A DNA stretch of 64,000 nt. Origin: Limimaricola sp. (lineage in GTDB: Bacteria; Pseudomonadota; Alphaproteobacteria; Rhodobacterales; Rhodobacteraceae). Positions 8,868-20,946 of the stretch are shown here, in pieces; position 1 is the stretch's first letter, and each line of letters opens with the position of its first letter. Location: the NCBI RefSeq assembly GCF_016125575.1, contig NZ_WGLM01000005.1:186001-250000 (forward strand), written 5' to 3'. The notes under the pieces were generated by a model. That model ran no database searches. It had not been told where the DNA came from and worked only from the letters and a program-made list of their open reading frames with translations. The translations under genes were made by a program, and so were the position numbers.

Positions 8868-9872
8868 TCCCGCCTGAAATCGTCACCGAACGGCTGCGGC
8901 TGCGCCCGCTGGCCGAGGGCGATCTGCCATGGATCGCCGCCGAGGCGGGTCGCTGGGATGTGGCGCGTTGGCTGACGCGGGTGCCGCACCCTTACACGCT
9001 GCAGGACGCCGCCGATTTCCTTGCACAGGTGCGCGCGGGGAGCATTGGCGCAGTCTGGGTGATCACCGAAGGCAACGTGCCGGTGGGTGTCGTCTCGGTT
9101 GGTGCAGAGCTCGGTTACTGGCTTAGCCCTTCGGCTTGGGGCCGGGGTGTCATGTCAGAGGCTGCAGGCGCCGCCGTCGCCGCGGCCTTTGCCGACCCGT
9201 CACGCGAGGAGATCGCGTCAAGCCATTTCGACGAGAATGACCGCTCGCGCCGAGTGCTGGACAAGCTGGGCTTTGTCGAGACTGGCCGCCACGCGCACGT
9301 CTCCCTCGCGCGGGGTGGCGAAGTACCGGGCCGCACCATGCGGCTGACCCGCACCGCCTGGGCGATGGCCATTGCCGACGTGTCGACCGCACGCCTGACA
9401 TTGCGGCGCAACCTGCCCGGCGACGCAGGCCCGATGCACGCCATTGCCAGCGACTGGGACGTGGTGCGCATGCTGGCAGGCTGGCCCTGGCCGCCCGACC
9501 CCGCCTTCACCGCCAGCCGGTGCGAGCCCGTGCCCTACGAGGACGGCCTGTGCGGCGCTGTCTGCCGCGACGGTCACCTGATCGGCGGGATGGGTATTTA
9601 TGGCGGAAAGCTGGGCTACATGTTCGCCCGCGACAGTTGGGGTCAGGGCTATGCCACCGAAATGGTGCGCGCCTTGGTCGATGCCAGCTTTGCCCGTTAT
9701 GACTGGGACGCCATCACCGCCGATGTCTGGGCTGATAACCCGGCCTCGGCCCGCGTGCTGGAAAAGGCAGGGTTTCGACGGATCGGCACGGCGCGGCGGC
9801 CTTGTGCGGCCCGCGGTGCGGATGTTGACGCTGTCGACTTTGCGCTGAGCCGGGCGGACTGGCGGGCCCGCC

Positions 9873-9880
<8 letters not shown>
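8837..9880 (+). CDS. Tandem double-GNAT acetyltransferase, array units 2 and 3
   Basis: A 347-residue fusion of two GNAT domains. The first (about 1-175) has TERLRLRPLAEGD, SAWGRGVMSEA and DRSRRVLDKLGF. The second (about 185-345) has STARLTLRRNLPGD, SWGQGYATEM and NPASARVLEKAGF. The second half shares a WPWP-x-D-x-AFTA-x-RC segment with the separate GNAT gene that follows, so units 3 and 4 look like recent duplicates. Substrates are unknown. It overlaps both neighbouring acetyltransferase genes (31 and 8 bases), indicating one operon. Confidence 0.88.
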
Positions 9881-12554
<2,674 letters not shown>

Positions 12555-12555
12555 C

Positions 12556-13821
12556 ATGAAAGACCTGACCGACATTCCCGCCCTGATGGCCGAGATCGGC
12601 AGCCGAGCCAAGGCCGCCGCGGCCGAACTGGCCTTTGCCAGCGCCGAGCGCAAGCATGCCGCCCTTGTCGGCGCGGCCCATGCCGTCTGGGAAAACCGGC
12701 AGGCAATCATCGACGCCAATGCCGAGGACCAGGTTTTTGGCGAGGCCAAGGGGATTAGCGCAGCCATGATGGACCGGCTGATCCTGGACGAGCGGCGCGT
12801 GCGCGCCATCGTGGATGGCTTGCGCGCCGTGGCCGAACAGGCCGATCCGGTTGGGCAGGTCATGGCCGAATGGGACCGTCCCAGCGGGCTGCACATCCAG
12901 CGCGTGCGCACGCCGCTTGGCGTGGTGGGCGTGATCTATGAAAGCCGGCCCAACGTCACCGCCGACGCGGGCGCGCTGTGCCTGAAGGCGGGCAACGCGG
13001 TGATCCTGCGCGGCGGCTCGGAAAGCTTTCATTCCTCCACGGCGATCCACGCCTGCCTGCAGACCGGCCTGCGCCAGGCGGGCCTGCCCGAGGACGCGAT
13101 CCAGCTGGTCCCGACGCGCGAGCGCGCCGCCGTCAGCGCGATGCTGACCGCCACGGGCGTGATCGACGTGATCGTGCCGCGCGGGGGCAAGGGGCTGGTC
13201 GGGCTGGTGCAGGCCGAAGCGCGGGTACCGGTCTTTGCCCATCTCGAAGGGATCTGCCACGTCTATGTCGACCGCGATGCCGATCTGGAGATGGCCCGCG
13301 CGGTGGTGCTGAACGCCAAGACCCGGCGCACCGGCATCTGCGGCGCCGCCGAGTGCCTGCTGATTGACTGGCAGTTCTACACCAAACACGGTGCGGTCCT
13401 GATCGAGGACCTGCTGAAGGCGGGCGTCGAAGTGCGGGCCGAGGGCGAGCTGGCCAAGGTGCCCGGAACGGTGCGCGCGAAGGCGGATGACTTCGGGCGC
13501 GAATTCCTCGACATGATCATCGCGACGAAACTGGTCGATGGCGTGGACGAGGCGATTGCTCATATCCGTCGCTACGGCAGCCAGCACACCGAATCGATCC
13601 TGACCGGAAACGATGCCACCGCCGCGCGCTTCTTCGAACGGCTCGACAGTGCGATCCTGATGCGCAACGCCTCGACCCAGTTCGCAGACGGGGCCGAGTT
13701 CGGGATGGGCGCCGAGATCGGAATCGCAACGGGCAAGCTGCATGCGCGTGGCCCGGTCGGGGCCGAGCAGCTGACCAGTTTCAAGTACCTGGTGACCGGC
13801 AACGGAACGATCCGGGCCTGA
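12556..13821 (+). CDS. proA: Gamma-glutamyl phosphate reductase (glutamate-5-semialdehyde dehydrogenase)
   Basis: A 421-residue NADPH-dependent enzyme that reduces gamma-glutamyl phosphate to glutamate semialdehyde, the second step of proline synthesis. It is an aldehyde dehydrogenase fold protein with the catalytic Cys in [10 protein letters not shown] (near residue 258), the [15 protein letters not shown] region and [18 protein letters not shown] towards the end. Length is normal for the family. It is transcribed with proB, and the enzymes usually act as a channelling pair. Confidence 0.97.
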   Translation: MKDLTDIPALMAEIGSRAKAAAAELAFASAERKHAALVGAAHAVWENRQAIIDANAEDQVFGEAKGISAAMMDRLILDERRVRAIVDGLRAVAEQADPVGQVMAEWDRPSGLHIQRVRTPLGVVGVIYESRPNVTADAGALCLKAGNAVILRGGSESFHSSTAIHACLQTGLRQAGLPEDAIQLVPTRERAAVSAMLTATGVIDVIVPRGGKGLVGLVQAEARVPVFAHLEGICHVYVDRDADLEMARAVVLNAKTRRTGICGAAECLLIDWQFYTKHGAVLIEDLLKAGVEVRAEGELAKVPGTVRAKADDFGREFLDMIIATKLVDGVDEAIAHIRRYGSQHTESILTGNDATAARFFERLDSAILMRNASTQFADGAEFGMGAEIGIATGKLHARGPVGAEQLTSFKYLVTGNGTIRA

Positions 13822-13826
13822 TAGCC

Positions 13827-14426
13827 CTAGAACCGCAGGGTGACGCTGCCATCGGCAATATCGAGCGACAGCATGCGCCCTGCCTGCGCCAGCGCCTCGG
13901 GCAAAAGCGCGAACTGCACCTGCGCAGGGCCGATCGCGGCACGATGACGCGGCGTCGTCAGACAGGCCCACAGATCGTCATCAAGGCGAATGCGGGCGGC
14001 CTCGGCCACGATCTGCCAGTCTGGCCCGTCGCGGCGCACCGCGATGTCGCCGCCATGCGGCATCGCCGATTCGAGGCATTGCAACGCAAGAAAGACCATA
14101 CGCACTGCGTCACGGGGCTGATCGTCGGCCGGCTCCCACATGTAGGACAAGCGCCCGCCGCGCGCCGAAGCGCCCAACACCGCCGTCACCTCGGCGCGCG
14201 ATATCAACTGGTCCGGCGCGGCGGCCCCGTAGGCAATGCGGAAAAAGCGGATGCGCGCGCTGGCGCTTTCGACACTTTCGCTGATGAGGGCCATCTCGGC
14301 CCCTTCGGCCGTACCGGTCAGGTGCAACAGTTCGATGCCGTTGCCGATCGCGCCCAGCGGGCTGATAAGGTCATGGCATATGCGCGAGCCGATCAGCGCC
14401 GGCAGGTCCAGCCGGTGCGTGCTCAT
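13827..14426 (-). CDS. chpT: Histidine phosphotransferase ChpT
   Basis: A 199-residue protein. The DHp-like N-terminal helix carries the phosphorylated His in RICHDLISPLGAIGNGIELL (His near 19). The C-terminal half is a degenerate HATPase-like fold without ATP-binding boxes. ChpT passes phosphate from the hybrid kinase CckA to CtrA and CpdR in alphaproteobacteria; CtrA is encoded in this window at 46640. The ATG at 14426 places the His helix right at the N-terminus; upstream in-frame ATGs cannot be excluded. It converges with proA and diverges from the DUF3553 gene. Confidence 0.85.
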   Translation of the reverse strand: MSTHRLDLPALIGSRICHDLISPLGAIGNGIELLHLTGTAEGAEMALISESVESASARIRFFRIAYGAAAPDQLISRAEVTAVLGASARGGRLSYMWEPADDQPRDAVRMVFLALQCLESAMPHGGDIAVRRDGPDWQIVAEAARIRLDDDLWACLTTPRHRAAIGPAQVQFALLPEALAQAGRMLSLDIADGSVTLRF

Positions 14427-14450
14427 CCGCGCAACGCCAAGGAGGTCTGA

Positions 14451-14636
14451 ATGCACGAGATCACCGCGATATTGCAGCCCGGCATGCTGGTCAGCCATCC
14501 CGACAGGCCCGATTGGGGCGTGGGACAAGTGCAGTCGAATATCGAGGGCAAGGTCACCGTCAATTTCCGCGAGGCCGGTAAGGTAGTGATAGATGGCAAC
14601 CGCGTCTCCCTCGTGCTGGTTTCCGCAGAACCTTGA
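14451..14636 (+). CDS. DUF3553 small protein
   Basis: A 61-residue protein with LQPGMLVSHPDRPDWGVGQV followed by VTVNFREAGKVVI, the DUF3553 pattern. The fold is probably a small beta barrel related to CarD/TRCF-type interaction domains. The function is not established. AAGGAGG lies 6 bases before the ATG. It diverges from chpT. Confidence 0.8.
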   Translation: MHEITAILQPGMLVSHPDRPDWGVGQVQSNIEGKVTVNFREAGKVVIDGNRVSLVLVSAEP

Positions 14637-14760
14637 TGACACAACCCAAGGTAGCAAAGGTGAAATCCGAGTCAACTGCCTTCGTGGGCCTGAGGGGTTG
14701 CGCCATGCCGGGGCCTGCCCCTAGATGCGCGGCACGGATACGTAGTGCTGTCACGGGCGC

Positions 14761-15534
14761 ATGAAACAATCCTTTCCAGATTTCGAAGTACGCCTCGCGC
14801 GTGATGCGGCTGACCTGCGTGCGGCGCAGGCCTTACGCTACGAGGTGTTCGTGGCCGAACTGGGTGGCGACGGGCCGCTGGTCGATCATGCTGCGCGGCT
14901 GGAGCGGGACCGGTTCGACGATGTCGCCGATCATTTGCTACTGATTGATCCGATGCGCGAGGATAGGCCCGTCGTGGGCGTCTATCGCCTGATGCGGGCA
15001 GAGCAGGCCGCGAAAGCAGGCGGGTTCTACACTGCCGCAGAATATGACATCGGGCCGTTGATACGGTCGGGCAGACGGCTTCTGGAGCTTGGCCGGTCTT
15101 GCCTGCATCGTGACTATCGCGGTGGCACCGCGATGGTGCACTTGTGGAATGCGCTGGCCGATTACGTCGCGCAGCATGCTGTCGAGGTTTTATTCGGCAC
15201 CGCGTCGTTTCATGGCACGGACGTTGCCGCGCTGCGCCAGCCATTGTCCTTTCTTCACCATGGCCATCTCGCACCACCCGAATTGCGGGTGCGCGCGATC
15301 GACGAACGCTTTCAGGACATGAACCTGCTGCCGGCAGATGCCGTCGACCGGTTGGCCGCGCTGCGCCAGATGCCGGCGCTGATCAAGGCCTACCTGCGTC
15401 TGGGCGGCATGGTGGGCGAGGGGGCCTTTGTCGACCATGCCTTCAACACCACCGACGTCTGTCTTGTGATGGACACCGCGCGCATGAACGAGACCCGGCG
15501 CGCGCTTTACACCCGCGCGGGCCGCGGCGCATGA
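14761..15534 (+). CDS. olsB: L-ornithine N(alpha)-acyltransferase OlsB
   Basis: A 257-residue GNAT-like acyltransferase. It has LRAAQALRYEVFVAELGG near 20-37, the LELGRSCLHRDYRGG segment near 108-122 and a C-terminal region with GEGAFVDHAFNTTDVCLV. OlsB uses acyl-ACP to N-acylate ornithine, forming lyso-ornithine lipid. OlsA follows with a 4-base overlap, the classic arrangement for the phosphorus-free membrane lipid that many Rhodobacterales make, especially under phosphate limitation. I did not find a clear Pho box. Confidence 0.88.
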   Translation: MKQSFPDFEVRLARDAADLRAAQALRYEVFVAELGGDGPLVDHAARLERDRFDDVADHLLLIDPMREDRPVVGVYRLMRAEQAAKAGGFYTAAEYDIGPLIRSGRRLLELGRSCLHRDYRGGTAMVHLWNALADYVAQHAVEVLFGTASFHGTDVAALRQPLSFLHHGHLAPPELRVRAIDERFQDMNLLPADAVDRLAALRQMPALIKAYLRLGGMVGEGAFVDHAFNTTDVCLVMDTARMNETRRALYTRAGRGA

Positions 15535-16406
15535 CGTGGATCGACGCCCGCCCCGACGCACCGCCGTTGGGTCTGTCCGGCTGGACATTGGCGATCTTGC
15601 GCGCGCTGGTTCTTGGCGTCGTCGTCTTTGGGGGTCTGGGCCTGCTGTTGCTGGTGCGATTGGTGGAGCGGCCACTATGTGGCGCGCACCGGCCGGTTAC
15701 GCCTTTCATCACGCAAAGCGTCTGCCGCGCGGCCTTTCCCATTCTCGGCATCCGCTACCGGCTTGAGGGGCGGCCGATGCGGCAGGCAGGTGCCATCGTT
15801 GCCAACCATTCCGGCTGGCTCGACATCTTCGCACTCAATGCCGCGCAGCGGATCTACTTCGTCTCGAAATCCGAGGTGGCGCGCTGGCCCGGTATCGGCT
15901 GGCTGGCACGGGCAACCGGCACCGTCTTCATTCGCCGCGATCCGCGCGAGACGCTTGTGCAGATCGCCGTCTTTCGCGAGCGATTGGCATTGGGCCACAG
16001 GCTGCTGTTCTTCCCCGAAGGCACCTCAACCGATGGGCGAAGGGTGCTGGCGTTCAAGCCAACGCTTTTTGCCGCCTTCTTTGACGACGGGCTACGCGAA
16101 ACAATGCTGATCCAGCCCGTCTCGGTCATTTATCAGGCCGGAGCAGGTGCGGACCCGCGACAATACGGCTGGTGGGGCGACATGGCCTTTGGGCCGCATC
16201 TGCTGGCGACGCTGAGCGCACGCCGTCAGGGCAGCGTCACGGTGATCCATCATCCTGCGATCCGGGTCGCCGATGTCGCGAACCGCAAGGCGCTGGCCCG
16301 CGCGCTGGAAGAAACGGTGCGCAGCGGGCTGGCACAGGCTGGCGTGCTGGACGATCAGCCCATTGCCGCGCGCAATGCGGCAAGTGCCGCGACCGGATCG
16401 TCCTGA
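15531..16406 (+). CDS. olsA: Lyso-ornithine lipid O-acyltransferase OlsA (PlsC family)
   Basis: A 291-residue membrane acyltransferase. A transmembrane segment lies at about 20-43. Then come the PlsC blocks: NHSGWLD (HX4D catalytic motif, near 89-95), the FIRRDPRET region and FPEGTSTDG. It adds the second acyl chain to lyso-ornithine lipid; related enzymes also act as 1-acylglycerol-3-phosphate acyltransferases. The ATG at 15531 overlaps the olsB stop. The frame is open far upstream inside olsB, but only out of phase with olsB. Its last 52 bases overlap the convergent ThiE-like gene. Confidence 0.88.
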   Translation: MTWIDARPDAPPLGLSGWTLAILRALVLGVVVFGGLGLLLLVRLVERPLCGAHRPVTPFITQSVCRAAFPILGIRYRLEGRPMRQAGAIVANHSGWLDIFALNAAQRIYFVSKSEVARWPGIGWLARATGTVFIRRDPRETLVQIAVFRERLALGHRLLFFPEGTSTDGRRVLAFKPTLFAAFFDDGLRETMLIQPVSVIYQAGAGADPRQYGWWGDMAFGPHLLATLSARRQGSVTVIHHPAIRVADVANRKALARALEETVRSGLAQAGVLDDQPIAARNAASAATGSS

Positions 16407-16978
16407 CGCCAGATCTCGTCGCCGATGCCAAAGAAATCCGCCATCGGCGCCAGTTGCCGGATCAAGGCCGTGTCAAGCGCGCCCTCGGCCACGACAGGCA
16501 CCTCGATCATCTCGGACCACCACTGGAAAAGTTCGCTCTCGGCCCGCCGCCCGTCACCAAGCGGCGTCTGACCGACCGGTCCGAAACTGACATAGTCCGC
16601 CCCCAGTTCCCCAGCGGTCATCCCGTCATGACGGGAATTCCCGCAGTCAGTGCCGACGATGGCGTCCTCGCCAAGGTCTTTGCGCACCTTGCGAACCGAA
16701 CGGGCGGCATCGGTCAGGTGGACGCCGTCGAGGCCCAAACGTTCGACCAGCAGCACATGCGCCTCGATCACCAGCGCCACGTCGCGGGCGTGGGTAATCT
16801 CGCGCAACGCATCGGCGGCGCGCGCCACGCGGTCCTCGTCGCGCGTGGCCAGTGCCAGCCGCACGCAGGCCACGGGGCCTGCATCGAGGCAAGCCGCCAG
16901 CCGGTCAGGAAATGCCGACAGGTCGAATTCGGGCGGGGTAATCAGGTAGATCTGGGGCAGGTCGGCAGGCTCGGCCAT
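16355..16978 (-). CDS. thiE: Thiamine phosphate synthase-like protein (ThiE/TenI)
   Basis: A 207-residue TIM-barrel protein with GLDGVHLTDA, VGTDCGNSRHDGMTAGELGADYVSFGPV and VVAEGALD, matching the ThiE/TenI family. ThiE joins the thiazole and pyrimidine moieties to make thiamine phosphate; TenI-type relatives are thiazole tautomerases. Where typical ThiE has a GxSxH segment, this protein has GTDCGNSRHD, so the exact reaction is less certain. No TPP riboswitch is seen upstream. It overlaps the end of olsA by 52 bases tail to tail. Confidence 0.75.
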   Translation of the reverse strand: MAEPADLPQIYLITPPEFDLSAFPDRLAACLDAGPVACVRLALATRDEDRVARAADALREITHARDVALVIEAHVLLVERLGLDGVHLTDAARSVRKVRKDLGEDAIVGTDCGNSRHDGMTAGELGADYVSFGPVGQTPLGDGRRAESELFQWWSEMIEVPVVAEGALDTALIRQLAPMADFFGIGDEIWRQDDPVAALAALRAAMG

Positions 16979-17039
16979 GTTGGATTCCGCTCAAGGACGT
17001 CTTCAGTCGCGCCGTTCTAGCCGCCTTTGAAAGGATTGG

Positions 17040-17369
17040 CTACTTCGGCGGCAGTGTGGCGAGATAGGCCAAGGCCAGCGCCATGACCCGCCCGCGCCGC
17101 GCGTCATCGGCCATCAGATCGTCGTCGGCATCGACGAAGCCTGCCATCGACCGCCCGGTGAATTGCATCGGCCCGGTGCCGGGGATCGCGCGGGCGGCTG
17201 CTTCGCTGTCCTTGCCGACGCGGAACATCGCGCCTTGGGCACTGACGCCGCAAAGCATATTGCCGTGTTGCAAAAAGCAGATGCCGCCGAACATCCGTTT
17301 CTCGGTGATGCCTTCCACCTCGGCCAGATCGCCCCGGATCAGTTCCACCAGTCCCGCGTCAAAGGCCAT
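17040..17369 (-). CDS. TfoX N-terminal domain protein
   Basis: A 109-residue protein with ITEKRMFGGICFLQHGNMLCGV near 20-42, the signature of the TfoX-N domain (PF04993). The C-terminal DNA-binding half of full TfoX competence regulators is absent, as in many stand-alone proteins of this family whose function is unknown. AAGGAGA lies 5 bases before the ATG at 17369. It diverges from trmJ. Confidence 0.8.
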   Translation of the reverse strand: MAFDAGLVELIRGDLAEVEGITEKRMFGGICFLQHGNMLCGVSAQGAMFRVGKDSEAAARAIPGTGPMQFTGRSMAGFVDADDDLMADDARRGRVMALALAYLATLPPK

Positions 17370-17434
17370 TGCCGTCTCCTTGCCATGCCTGCCTTGCCAC
17401 GATACCACGCCGCAGCCGTCAAGGAGGACCAAGA

Positions 17435-18178
17435 ATGCCCACCGGAACGCCGCAACCTGCCTTCGTCCTGATCCGCCCGCAGATGGGCGAGAACATCGGC
17501 GCCGCCGCCCGGGGCATGTGGAATTTTGGCCTTGACCGGATGCGGGTGGTCAATCCGCGCGATGGCTGGCCCAATTCCAAAGCCGTGGCGATGGCCAGTG
17601 GCGCGGGGCGGCTGCTGGACGAGGCCCAGCTTTACGACACGACAGCCGACGCGATTGCCGATTGTTCTTACGTCTATGCAACGACAGCCCGTCCGCGCGG
17701 TTTGACAAAGCCCGTTCTGGCCCCCGATGCCGCGATGGCCGAGGCGGCGACCCGCGTGGCACGCGGCGAAAAGGTGGCCGTTCTCTTCGGGCCCGAGCGC
17801 ACGGGGATGGAAAACGAGGATATTGCCCGCGCCAACGCCATCATCACAGTGCCGGTCAACCCCGATTTCCCTTCGCTCAACCTTGCGCAATGTGTTCTCC
17901 TGACGGGCTATGAATGGCGTCGGGCAACCGAGACGGTCATGCCCGGTCGGGTCGAGATGGCCGGCGCCGTCTGGGCCGAGCAGATCGAGATCGAGAAACT
18001 TGCAGAGCATTACGAGACGCAGCTTGACGAGGCCGGCTTCTTCTTTCCGGACCACAAGGCCGAAAGCATGAAGCTTAACCTGCGCAACCTCTGGAGCCGG
18101 ATGCCGATGACGCGGGCCGATGTGCAAACGCTGCATGGCGTCCTGCGGCAGATGGTCCATTGGGCCAAGGCGCGCTGA
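17435..18178 (+). CDS. trmJ: tRNA (cytidine/uridine-2'-O-)-methyltransferase TrmJ-type
   Basis: A 247-residue SPOUT-family enzyme. The N-terminus has PAFVLIRPQMGENIGAAARG. The SAM-binding knot includes VLFGPERTGMENEDIARA and ITVPVNPDFPSLNLAQCV. These are the diagnostic blocks of TrmJ, which methylates the ribose of nucleotide 32 in the tRNA anticodon loop. A C-terminal helical extension is present. AAGGAGGACC precedes the ATG at 17435; the open frame upstream is antisense to the TfoX-N gene. Confidence 0.9.
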   Translation: MPTGTPQPAFVLIRPQMGENIGAAARGMWNFGLDRMRVVNPRDGWPNSKAVAMASGAGRLLDEAQLYDTTADAIADCSYVYATTARPRGLTKPVLAPDAAMAEAATRVARGEKVAVLFGPERTGMENEDIARANAIITVPVNPDFPSLNLAQCVLLTGYEWRRATETVMPGRVEMAGAVWAEQIEIEKLAEHYETQLDEAGFFFPDHKAESMKLNLRNLWSRMPMTRADVQTLHGVLRQMVHWAKAR

Positions 18179-18238
18179 AGCTTGCCGCGCCCCGGCCCAA
18201 CGCCTAGGTTGCGCGCCACTACCGGACGGAGCGAATAG

Positions 18239-19408
18239 ATGGCCCAGAAACCTGGCAGCAAACCCCGCGCGATCTTTGAAGAGGTGGCAGACGGCAACCG
18301 GGCAAGTCTTGCCGCCACGGCGCCCGGCGGAATCGACAAGGCGCGGCGCGGCGCCCGCGGTGCGATCCGGGCCTGGCTGATGGTAATCTTCGCGCTGGTT
18401 GCGATCATGATCGCGGTGGGCGGGCTGACGCGGCTGACCGGCTCTGGCCTGTCGATCACCGAATGGGCGCCCGTCACCGGGGCCCTGCCGCCGATGAACG
18501 CAGCCGACTGGCAGACCGAGTTCACCCGGTACCAGGCGACGCCGCAATACCAGTTGCAGAACAACGGCATGAGCCTGAATGCCTTCAAGGCATTGTTCTG
18601 GTGGGAATGGGGACACCGGCAGCTGGGCCGCACTATCGGGTTGGTCTGGGCGCTGGGGTTCGTTTTCTTCTGGGCCACCAAGCGCATTCCGCCGGGCTGG
18701 ACCGGACGGCTGCTGCTATTGGGCGCGCTTGGCGGGCTGCAAGGGGCGATCGGCTGGTGGATGGTTTCCAGCGGATTGCAGACGGGCATGCTGCGCGTGG
18801 CCTCCTACCGGCTGGCCACGCACTTGGGGCTGGCGTTCATCATCTTCGGCTTTACCGCGTGGTTCATCTTCCAGCTGGGCCGGCGCGAGGCTGACCTGTT
18901 GCAGGCACGCCGGCAGGCCGAACCGCGGCTCTTTGGCCTTGGCACGACGGTCATGTCGCTGGGTTTCTTGCAGATCCTGCTGGGGGCGCTGGTGGCAGGC
19001 ATCGACGCGGGCCGGGCCTTTCCATATTGGCCAACGATGGATGGTGCGTCGTTCCTGCCGCCCGATCCGTTCACGCTGGCACCGGTCTGGCGCAACTTCT
19101 TCGAGGATCCGGGGCTGGTGCAGTTCATTCACCGCTGCACAGCCTATCTGTTGGTGCTACTCGTTCTCTTCACGTGGACGCGCGCGCGCCGCTCCCCCAA
19201 TGCCTCGATCCGGGCAGGCTTCACCATGCTGGCGATCTGGGTTCTGGTGCAGATGACGTTGGGCATCTTCACGGTGCTTTATTCGGCTCCGGTCCATCTT
19301 GCCATCGTCCACCAGGTGGGCGCGGTGGTGCTGTGGGTGCTGATCCTGCGGGCGCGTTTCCTTGCCCGCTATCCCTTGCCGCAATCCATCCGGGGAACCA
19401 CACGATGA
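18239..19408 (+). CDS. ctaA: Heme A synthase (CtaA/Cox15)
   Basis: A 389-residue polytopic membrane protein with about eight transmembrane segments in two repeats. The first repeat has VGGLTRLTGSGLSITEWAPVTG and a conserved FWWEWGHRQLGR; the later ones contain histidines such as FIHRCTAY and IVHQVGAV that bind heme. The enzyme oxidises the C8 methyl of heme O to give heme A for aa3-type cytochrome oxidase. The length fits type 2 alphaproteobacterial CtaA. Its stop overlaps the following carboxypeptidase start by 4 bases. Confidence 0.95.
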   Translation: MAQKPGSKPRAIFEEVADGNRASLAATAPGGIDKARRGARGAIRAWLMVIFALVAIMIAVGGLTRLTGSGLSITEWAPVTGALPPMNAADWQTEFTRYQATPQYQLQNNGMSLNAFKALFWWEWGHRQLGRTIGLVWALGFVFFWATKRIPPGWTGRLLLLGALGGLQGAIGWWMVSSGLQTGMLRVASYRLATHLGLAFIIFGFTAWFIFQLGRREADLLQARRQAEPRLFGLGTTVMSLGFLQILLGALVAGIDAGRAFPYWPTMDGASFLPPDPFTLAPVWRNFFEDPGLVQFIHRCTAYLLVLLVLFTWTRARRSPNASIRAGFTMLAIWVLVQMTLGIFTVLYSAPVHLAIVHQVGAVVLWVLILRARFLARYPLPQSIRGTTR

Positions 19409-20886
19409 CCGCCAATACCGATGCCTATGCCGAGCTTATGGCGTTCCAGCACGAGACCGAGGCGCTGGGGCAGATCGCCGGGCGCCTGGGCTGGGACCAG
19501 GAAACCATGATGCCCGCGGGCGCAACGCCGCAGCGGGCCGAAGAACACGCTGCCATCGCCAATGTCCTGCACGCGCGCCAGACCGACCCGCGGGTGGGAG
19601 AGTGGCTGGACCGCGCAGTCGCCGCCGACGCGGTTGCCGCCGCCAACCTGCGCCACATCCGCCGGTCCTACGACCGCACCATGAAGGTGCCGGCGCGGCT
19701 GGCCGCCGAACTGGCGCGCACCACGTCGCTGGCCCACCGGGTCTGGGCGCAGGCCCGCGCCGACGAGGATGTCGCGGCCTTCCTGCCGATGCTGGACAAG
19801 GTCGTGACTCTTCGGCGCGAAGAGGCAGCTTGCCTTGCCGGCGATGGCGACCTCTACGACGCGCTGCATGATGACTACGAACCCGGCAACAAGTCGGCCG
19901 ATCTGGTGACGATGTTCGCCGCGCTGCGCCCGCGGCTGGTGGCCCTGCGCACGGCGATCCTCGCGCGGCATCAGCCCGCGCCATTGCGTGGCACCTTCGA
20001 CGAAGCGGGGCAGCTGAAGCTGTCGCGCCTGCTGGCGCAGACCTTCGGCTACGACATGGACAAGGGCCGGATCGACAAGGCGGTGCACCCGTTCTCGTCC
20101 GGCTCTGGCCTTGACGTGCGGATCACCACGCGCACCAGCCCGACCGATCCGTTCAACTGCTTCTACTCGACCATCCACGAGGTGGGGCATGCCTGTTACG
20201 AACAGGGCATCGATGCCGACTACCTGCTGACGCCCCTGGGCAACGGCGTGTCGATGGGCGTGCATGAAAGCCAGAGCCGGATCTATGAGAACCAGCTGGG
20301 CCGCAGCCGCGCCTTTACCGGCTGGCTTTACGGGCAGATGCGCGACACCTTCGGTGACATCGGCGTGACCAGCGAAGAGGCGTTTCATGCCGCGGTCAAC
20401 CGCGTCCACAACGGCTACATCCGCACCGAAGCGGACGAGGTGCAGTACAACCTGCACGTCCTGCTGCGGTTCGATCTCGAACGCGCGCTGGTGACCGGCG
20501 ACCTTGCCGTGGCCGACCTCGAGGCGGCGTGGAACGACCGGTTTCTGGCCGATTTCGGATTTGCCGTCGACAAGCCCTCGAACGGGATCTTGCAGGACGT
20601 GCACTGGTCGGAGGGGCTGTTCGGCTATTTCCCGACCTACACGCTGGGCAACGTCTATGCCGGCTGCCTGCATGCCGCGATGCGTGCCGCGCTGCCCGAT
20701 CTGGACGACGACCTGTCCCGCGGCGACCTCGCGCGCGCCACTGGCTGGCTGCGCAAGAACCTGCAGAGGCACGGCGGCTTGCGGGAGCCTCGCGCAACGA
20801 TCATTCACGCGACCGGCGCGGAACCGTCAGAAGGGCCGCTGCTCGATTACCTCGAGGCGAAGTTCGGCGCCATTTACGGGCTTTAG
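19405..20886 (+). CDS. Metallocarboxypeptidase, Taq family (M32)
   Basis: A 493-residue cytosolic zinc carboxypeptidase. The zinc motif is HEVGH (in TIHEVGHACYEQGI, near 260) with the downstream glutamate in the GVHESQSRIYEN segment, typical of M32. The N-terminus contains the family pattern GWDQETMMPAGA. It removes C-terminal residues from peptides and may help recycle peptides or metals. The start at 19405 forms an ATGA overlap with ctaA; the frame is open further upstream but antiparallel codon content favours this start. It ends directly at a terminator-like repeat. Confidence 0.93.
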   Translation: MTANTDAYAELMAFQHETEALGQIAGRLGWDQETMMPAGATPQRAEEHAAIANVLHARQTDPRVGEWLDRAVAADAVAAANLRHIRRSYDRTMKVPARLAAELARTTSLAHRVWAQARADEDVAAFLPMLDKVVTLRREEAACLAGDGDLYDALHDDYEPGNKSADLVTMFAALRPRLVALRTAILARHQPAPLRGTFDEAGQLKLSRLLAQTFGYDMDKGRIDKAVHPFSSGSGLDVRITTRTSPTDPFNCFYSTIHEVGHACYEQGIDADYLLTPLGNGVSMGVHESQSRIYENQLGRSRAFTGWLYGQMRDTFGDIGVTSEEAFHAAVNRVHNGYIRTEADEVQYNLHVLLRFDLERALVTGDLAVADLEAAWNDRFLADFGFAVDKPSNGILQDVHWSEGLFGYFPTYTLGNVYAGCLHAAMRAALPDLDDDLSRGDLARATGWLRKNLQRHGGLREPRATIIHATGAEPSEGPLLDYLEAKFGAIYGL

Positions 20887-20945
20887 GGGGCGCTGCCCCC
20901 GCGCGCCTTGCGCGCTCCCCCGGAGTATTTCGGGCAAGATGAGGG
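20886..20945 (+). repeat. Stop-linked terminator-like repeat, copy 1
   Basis: A GGGGGC-GCT-GCCCCC hairpin starts at the last base of the stop codon. A second hairpin GCGCGC-CTT-GCGCGC follows at 20901-20915. Then comes CCCCCGGAGTATTT and GGGCAAGATGA. The same layout recurs at 26146-26187 and 44919-44975 on the other strand. It separates two convergent genes and probably ends transcription of the ctaA-carboxypeptidase unit. Confidence 0.75.
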
Positions 20946-20946
20946 G

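Noticed and set aside
16979-17039. TPP riboswitch upstream of the ThiE-like gene
   Set aside because: The 61-base gap is too short and lacks conserved TPP riboswitch elements.
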